From: CAYRFU01 sp964423525 | Lineage (GTDB): Bacteria; Vulcanimicrobiota; Xenobia; Xenobiales; JADMJV01 | DNA length: 8,822 nt | Assembly (NCBI GenBank): GCA_964423525.1 | Contig: CAYRFU010000299.1 | Coordinates: forward strand, 1-8,822 | Direction: 5' to 3' | In this document: positions 5,198 to 8,822 of the stretch, one piece after another | Position numbering within the stretch: the stretch's first letter is position 1 | Layout of the letters: the number at the start of each line of letters is the position of its first letter | Made by a program: the position numbers and the translations under genes | The notes under the pieces: generated by a model | Told to the model about the DNA's origin: nothing | What the model saw: only the letters and a program-made list of their open reading frames with translations | The model's database searches: none

Positions 5198-6037
5198 ATG
5201 AAACTCTCATCTCTTGTAAAAACAGCAGCCATCAAGGGGCTGGTGGGTCCGACTACAGCTACGATTCCAAGCGTCCAGAGTCCGATGACGGTGGAAGATG
5301 TTGCTTCGATCGACTATCGTCTCAAGCCCGGAGATATTCTCCTCTCGTCCCACAAGGATAAGCCTTTCTACAACGGGCTCATCGGCTTGATGGGATCGCA
5401 ATTCTCCCACGCGGCTCTCTACCTTGGTGAAGATCAGATGGTCTCTGCTGGACACCAAAACGGAACTCGTCAGACGGAGTTGTTTCAGAACGGAACGCAC
5501 TTCGCCCTGGTGCGTCCAACCTATCCCGACAACGAGGCACGAGAGAAGACCCTCTCTTTTGCTCTGGAAGCAGCTGAGCAAGAGCGGGGCTACGACTTCT
5601 TGGGTGACGGACAGGAGGGTCGGCTAAACTGCACCAGCTTGGTGGCAGAAGCGCTTCAGGCAGGGCAGCCAGATCTGGCCTTTGAGGAAAAAAGCCTGCT
5701 GGGCCACTCCTACATCCTACCCGACGCCTTCCTGAGTAATCCCGCGACGATTGTTCTAGAAAGTCAACCCCTCGACGCTCGTAAGAATCTTGTGGGTGCC
5801 CTTCCAGTGCTTTGCACTACGGCTGTGGGGGGCGGCGCGGGTGGGTGGGGTGCCAACGCGATACAACCGATAATACCGGAAGCGATCCCCAACACCGCCA
5901 GCACCGTTGCCGGGGTTGCTCTAGGGGCCTTGACTGGATACGCGTTAGCCGGCTTGGCCGTTATCTTGCGTGAGGTGTCCACTCAGGACCCGATCCATCT
6001 CAAAAGCTGGCGAAAAGATGTGAAGGAGCTATCATGA
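5198..6037 (+). CDS. YiiX/YaeF-like permuted NlpC/P60 (papain-like) hydrolase with C-terminal TM segments
   Basis: 279 residues. Permuted NlpC/P60 proteins of this kind (YiiX, YaeF; peptidase family C92) are papain-like amidases or peptidases; targets include peptide or lipid-type amide bonds, with few members characterised. Seen: LKPGDILLSS (residues 42-51), the catalytic-His motif SQFSHAALYLG with H71, ALVRPTY (103-109), YDFLGD (132-137), and the nucleophile motif LNCTSLVAEAL with C145. His before Cys is the permuted order. The last 80 residues hold two hydrophobic Gly/Ala-rich segments (about 198-222 and 234-257) that likely anchor it in the membrane. The N-terminus is not a classical signal peptide, so the catalytic domain may face the cytoplasm. 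The ATG lies 3 nt after the preceding stop without an SD of its own, and the gene overlaps the next by 4 bp. Confidence 0.85.
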   Translation: MKLSSLVKTAAIKGLVGPTTATIPSVQSPMTVEDVASIDYRLKPGDILLSSHKDKPFYNGLIGLMGSQFSHAALYLGEDQMVSAGHQNGTRQTELFQNGTHFALVRPTYPDNEAREKTLSFALEAAEQERGYDFLGDGQEGRLNCTSLVAEALQAGQPDLAFEEKSLLGHSYILPDAFLSNPATIVLESQPLDARKNLVGALPVLCTTAVGGGAGGWGANAIQPIIPEAIPNTASTVAGVALGALTGYALAGLAVILREVSTQDPIHLKSWRKDVKELS

Positions 6038-7356
6038 ATATTCCCTTTAGAGCCGTTGGTATCACACTAGCCGCGTCTACGGTCGTCGGTATGAGCACGG
6101 GAGGCTTAGCGGCCCGCAACGCTATCAATCAGGTCCCCATTCAAACCGAGACGGTCGAGTGGGTAGCCCCGGTGACCCAGTCGACAGAGATCGGTAAAAT
6201 CTCCTCCGACTACTACCACTCAGGAACCATACGGCCGAGTCACGACACGGCCCAGACCGTGCCTGTCCGCCGAAACCAACCAGTGATGGAACACGGGCGA
6301 GTCTTCGGCGAGTCCTCGAGCACCCAAGTCAAGATGCAAGAACATAGCGAGGTTCGAGAGGGCCACGGCGAACCGAGCACCACCACCGAACCACGCAAGA
6401 TCGAGGGTTACACCTTCAACGGCCAAAACCGAAGCGTAAACGAAGACTACGAGACGCGGCAGACGGGCACGACAACCGTCTACAGGCGCGAGGTCGTCAG
6501 CTACGAGACCCGCACCGAGACCTACACCATCCCCGGTCCCTGCACCGACGTTTACAACTCTGACGGCTCTAGCAGCCAGAGCTGCGCCCCCGACAGCACC
6601 GGAACACGAACGGTCCAGGACCCGGTCTACGGTGACGTGCCCTATGAGGAGCCTGTCTATGAGGATTTTCTGGTGGGATTCAACGTTCGATACTCGCCCA
6701 GCGTGAGTTCAACGAACCTCGGCACCTACGATTACCCGGTCACCACCTTCGACCACGGAATTGACGTGGGCGGAATGGTCCGCAACGGCGGCCTCGGAGG
6801 GTTCGGTGTCGGAATGCTAGGGGCTGGCGGCGTGGTCTTGCTGGCCAACCGTAAACGAGAAGACGGTGAGCCAGGAGACGACCCCACTCTGCACTCGCAA
6901 TCGATCGACCCTCGGTGGCAGGTTGTCACGCCTGACCGGGTCTCCTATTCCGATTCCGACCTCGACGACATGCTTGGACCGTTTCGCTGGCACGCCCACT
7001 GCGACACGGCATCAGGTGAAAAATACTGGGACTATCATCGAGCACCAGAGGGCACCTGGCATGAGCATCGCGCAAGCGTTTCTGAACAACTCCTGGTAGC
7101 GGACCGAGCCAACGAGGACCTGGTCGGTGACAACTGGGTCGCCTACAAGGCTGATGACTTCCCACAGGCCTATCTCGACCCGAAATTCCGCTACTACCGC
7201 GCTACCGACCCCGAGGCAGGTGACCTCATCTTCTTCGACATGACCAGCATGGCTAATGTGATGGAACGTCGGGGCGGTCCTCACGAACCTCATCCCAACA
7301 TCCCTGGAATCGCAGATAACCACGCTTCGGTCTCAGTGAAGCACAACGGTTTTTAG
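6034..7356 (+). CDS. intact two-TM protein with ectodomain and His-rich C-terminal domain, unrecognised family
   Basis: 440 residues, starting in an ATGA overlap with the papain-like gene, SD AAGGAG at 6023-6028. Layout: TM1 about 7-27 (AVGITLAASTVVGMSTGGLA). Ectodomain 28-250 with NQPVMEHGRVFGE, a Tyr/Thr/Glu-rich middle and one Cys pair (C170, C184) that could form a disulfide. TM2 is about 251-271 (GFGVGMLGAGGVVLLAN) followed by RKR. The C-terminal domain, about 277-440, has many His and Trp in order: WHAH (319-322), YWDYHR (331-336), WHEH (342-345), then GGPHEPHPN and NHASVSVKHNGF at the end. The basic stop-transfer run puts this domain in the cytoplasm. The His clusters could bind metal, but no known metal-enzyme motif is clear. 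A tandem paralogue follows, and a broken relative lies at 3156-2351. Function unknown. Confidence 0.9.
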   Translation: MNIPFRAVGITLAASTVVGMSTGGLAARNAINQVPIQTETVEWVAPVTQSTEIGKISSDYYHSGTIRPSHDTAQTVPVRRNQPVMEHGRVFGESSSTQVKMQEHSEVREGHGEPSTTTEPRKIEGYTFNGQNRSVNEDYETRQTGTTTVYRREVVSYETRTETYTIPGPCTDVYNSDGSSSQSCAPDSTGTRTVQDPVYGDVPYEEPVYEDFLVGFNVRYSPSVSSTNLGTYDYPVTTFDHGIDVGGMVRNGGLGGFGVGMLGAGGVVLLANRKREDGEPGDDPTLHSQSIDPRWQVVTPDRVSYSDSDLDDMLGPFRWHAHCDTASGEKYWDYHRAPEGTWHEHRASVSEQLLVADRANEDLVGDNWVAYKADDFPQAYLDPKFRYYRATDPEAGDLIFFDMTSMANVMERRGGPHEPHPNIPGIADNHASVSVKHNGF

Positions 7357-7368
7357 GAGGCCACGAAA

Positions 7369-8608
7369 ATGCAGTTTCCCACTAGAGCTATCGGCATCAC
7401 TTTGGCCACCACGACCGCCATCGGCACCATCGGCGGAGGGATGGCGGCCCGCAACGAAATCAACAACCTGCCTATTGAGAGCGAGACCGTCGAGTGGCAA
7501 ATACCCGTCACTCGGCAGACCGAAATAGGCAGAATCAGCAGCGACTTTTACCTGCCGGGCACCACTCATAATCCACCGATCAACGACACCGCTCAGACTG
7601 AGCCAGTCCATCGTAACCAACCGGTGATGACCGACGGACTCCCTTATGGACAGTCCCAGAGTAGAGAGGTTCTCTACGAAGACACCTCACGGGTCTTCGA
7701 GGGCCGCGGCGAACCGATCACGACCTACTCGACCGAGAACGTCGTCGGATATCAATTCAACGGACAGAGCCGGAGCGTTAGGGAGGACTATGAGACCCGC
7801 CAGGTCGGGACCGAGATCGAGTATCGCAACGAGATCGTCGATTATGACTGTTTACGGCGATGTTCCTTACGGAGTCCCAGTCTATGACGACTTCCTGATC
7901 GGACACGAAGTTGATTACTCACCGAAAGTCAGCTCCACAACCCTCGACACCTACCAGGTGCCTAAGGTTCACTTCGAGCACGACATCGAAGTCGGTTCCT
8001 CCATGCGAGATGGCCTGGTGACAGGATTGGTGGGCGGAGCGGTGATCTCAGTCGGTATCACAGGTGCGGCCGCTTTGGCCGGTCGACGCAGAGGCGACAG
8101 TGATGACCCTGATGACCCATCCACGCCGCCATCTGTGAATCTGCAAAGTCAGTCGATCGATCCCCGTTGGCAGGTGGTCACACCCAACCGTATTTCGGAG
8201 TCCGACGCCGATCTCGACGAGATGCTCGGGCCCTTTACCTGGCACGCCCATCGTGACACCGCATCGGGTGAGCAGTATTGGGATTATCATCGAGTACCCG
8301 AACACACCTGGCACCAACATCGAGCCACCGTCTCCGACCAGCTCCTCGTGGCTGAACGAGAGCACGAAGAGTTGGTAGGAGACAACTGGATCGCGTTCAA
8401 GAAAGACAATTTTCCGCAAGCCTACCTGGACCCCAAATTCCGCTACTATAGCGCAACGGATCCCGAGGCAGGAGAGCTGATCTTCTTCGATATGAATTCG
8501 ATGGCCAACGTTATGGAGCGCAAAGGCGGGCCCCACGAGCCTCATCCGAATATCGATGGAATTGCCGACAACCACGCTTCGGTCTCGGTGAAACACAACG
8601 GCTACTAG
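7369..8608 (+). pseudogene. tandem paralogue of the two-TM protein, frame broken by a 116-bp deletion
   Basis: A strong SD (AGGAGG, 7355-7360) precedes ATG 7369. The first frame (172 codons, to 7887) matches the neighbour closely: RAIGITLATTT, INNLPIESETVEW, RNQPVMTDG, FNGQSRSVREDYETRQ. At 7846-7850 the match jumps. Relative to the neighbour, 116 bp (about 6505-6620, including both cysteines) are missing and the frame shifts. The second frame then matches to the end (TVYGDVPYG, DTYQVPKVHFEHDIEV, TM2, and a C-terminal domain very close to the neighbour's), stopping at 8608. Restoring 116 bp gives exactly 452 codons. The join itself contains an in-frame ATG (7844) for the second half, so a separate C-terminal protein with TM2 is possible, although no SD is seen. 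The second half shows many silent differences and few amino-acid changes, so the break is recent or a sequencing error. Confidence 0.85.
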
Positions 8609-8619
8609 GAATCTACAGA

Positions 8620-8639
8620 GCGGGTCGGAACTGACCCGC
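8620..8639 (+). terminator. hairpin between the two-TM genes and the secreted-protein gene
   Basis: GCGGGTC (8620-8626) pairs perfectly with GACCCGC (8633-8639), with a 6-nt loop. It lies 11 nt after the stop at 8608 and ends one base before the ATG at 8641. There is no T-run, so it is either a weak terminator of the upstream operon or a structure that hides the ribosome-binding region of the next gene. Confidence 0.5.
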
Positions 8640-8640
8640 C

Positions 8641-8822
8641 ATGCGTTACCTCTTAGTCGTTCTGCTCTTGGCTGTCGCTTCGGCCGAACCGTTGGTGGTA
8701 GCCACCTCCGAGGTGGCTCCCACTGTTTACGTGCGAGCCAAAGCCGGTCCCTGGGAAGAGAAAGCGGCTCAGGAACTGGTCCGTTGCATAGAAGCGATGG
8801 TGGGTTGCAAGCCGCAGCTCGT
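8641..8822 (+). CDS. secreted protein, N-terminal part, possibly GH67-N-like glycosidase
   Basis: Only the first 60 codons are visible; the gene runs off the window. MRYLLVVLLLAVASAEP is a signal peptide with a likely cleavage after ASA (residue 15). The mature start (TVYVRAKAGPWEEKAAQELV followed by RCIEAMVGCKPQL) has the pattern 'A..EL...I..M.G', which opens alpha-glucuronidase (GH67) N-terminal domains and related glycosidases (DUF4838, GH20 accessory domain). That link rests on one short motif. No SD precedes the ATG: the space is filled by a hairpin. The start could be wrong, but the signal peptide supports it. Confidence 0.65.
   Translation, partial: MRYLLVVLLLAVASAEPLVVATSEVAPTVYVRAKAGPWEEKAAQELVRCIEAMVGCKPQL

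Noticed and set aside
8048..8596. 182-codon minus-strand frame opposite the tandem paralogue
   Set aside because: The plus-strand frame is the conserved one compared with the neighbour; the antisense frame merely mirrors it.
7369..8608. Programmed ribosomal frameshift in the tandem paralogue
   Set aside because: A 116-bp gap relative to the neighbour explains the frame change; no slippery heptamer is seen at the join.
1..8822. CRISPR array, tRNA, rRNA or insertion sequence
   Set aside because: No regularly spaced repeats, no tRNA-like cloverleaf or rRNA stretch, and no transposase motif or terminal inverted repeats were found by eye.

Overview
The window is a gene-dense bacterial segment with moderately high GC (upper 50s percent by eye), short intergenic gaps and Shine-Dalgarno (SD) sites before several genes. 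The gene content does not fix the taxon. MalT-like STAND ATPases, VapBC pairs and PspA-like proteins together occur in many soil and candidate-phylum bacteria (for example Armatimonadota or Eremiobacterota-type lineages), but that placement is only a guess.

Layout, minus strand (1-3156). A ribbon-helix-helix antitoxin (1588-1349), a PIN-domain VapC toxin (1352-873, with a probable C-terminal frameshift) and the first 274 codons of a STAND ATPase (822 to the window edge) form a tight cassette. A good sigma70-type promoter lies so close to the antitoxin ATG that the transcript may be leaderless. Upstream, at about 1706-2347, is a second, decayed copy of the same cassette in the same order: an antitoxin scrap, a VapC scrap, then an ATPase N-terminus with an internal deletion. 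A coiled-coil ORF (1914-2279) lies between or over the scraps. Then comes a broken two-TM protein gene (2351-3156).

Layout, plus strand (3298-8822). Two coiled-coil proteins, the second clearly PspA/IM30-like in style, are followed by a strong intrinsic-terminator hairpin (4702-4733). A tight four-gene run follows: an unrecognised 145-aa protein, a YiiX/YaeF-like permuted NlpC/P60 (papain-like) membrane protein, an intact two-TM protein of 440 aa, and a tandem paralogue of it broken by a 116-bp deletion. After another hairpin, an unrelated secreted protein begins at 8641, possibly a GH67-N-like glycosidase, and runs off the end.

Most novel point: the intact two-TM protein (6034-7356), its tandem broken copy (7369-8608) and the broken divergent gene (3156-2351) are three members of one family I do not recognise. 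Each has an N-terminal TM helix, an ectodomain with a 'QPVM..G..(F/Y)G' block, a GTY/DTY...(F)(D/E)H(D/G) block, a second TM helix, and then a C-terminal domain that can be swapped (a His-rich 165-residue domain in two copies, a coiled coil in the third). They surround PspA-like proteins and a membrane-tethered papain-like enzyme, which suggests an undescribed envelope-associated system; this is inference. The window also carries several frame-breaking deletions, all in duplicated genes or in the toxin.
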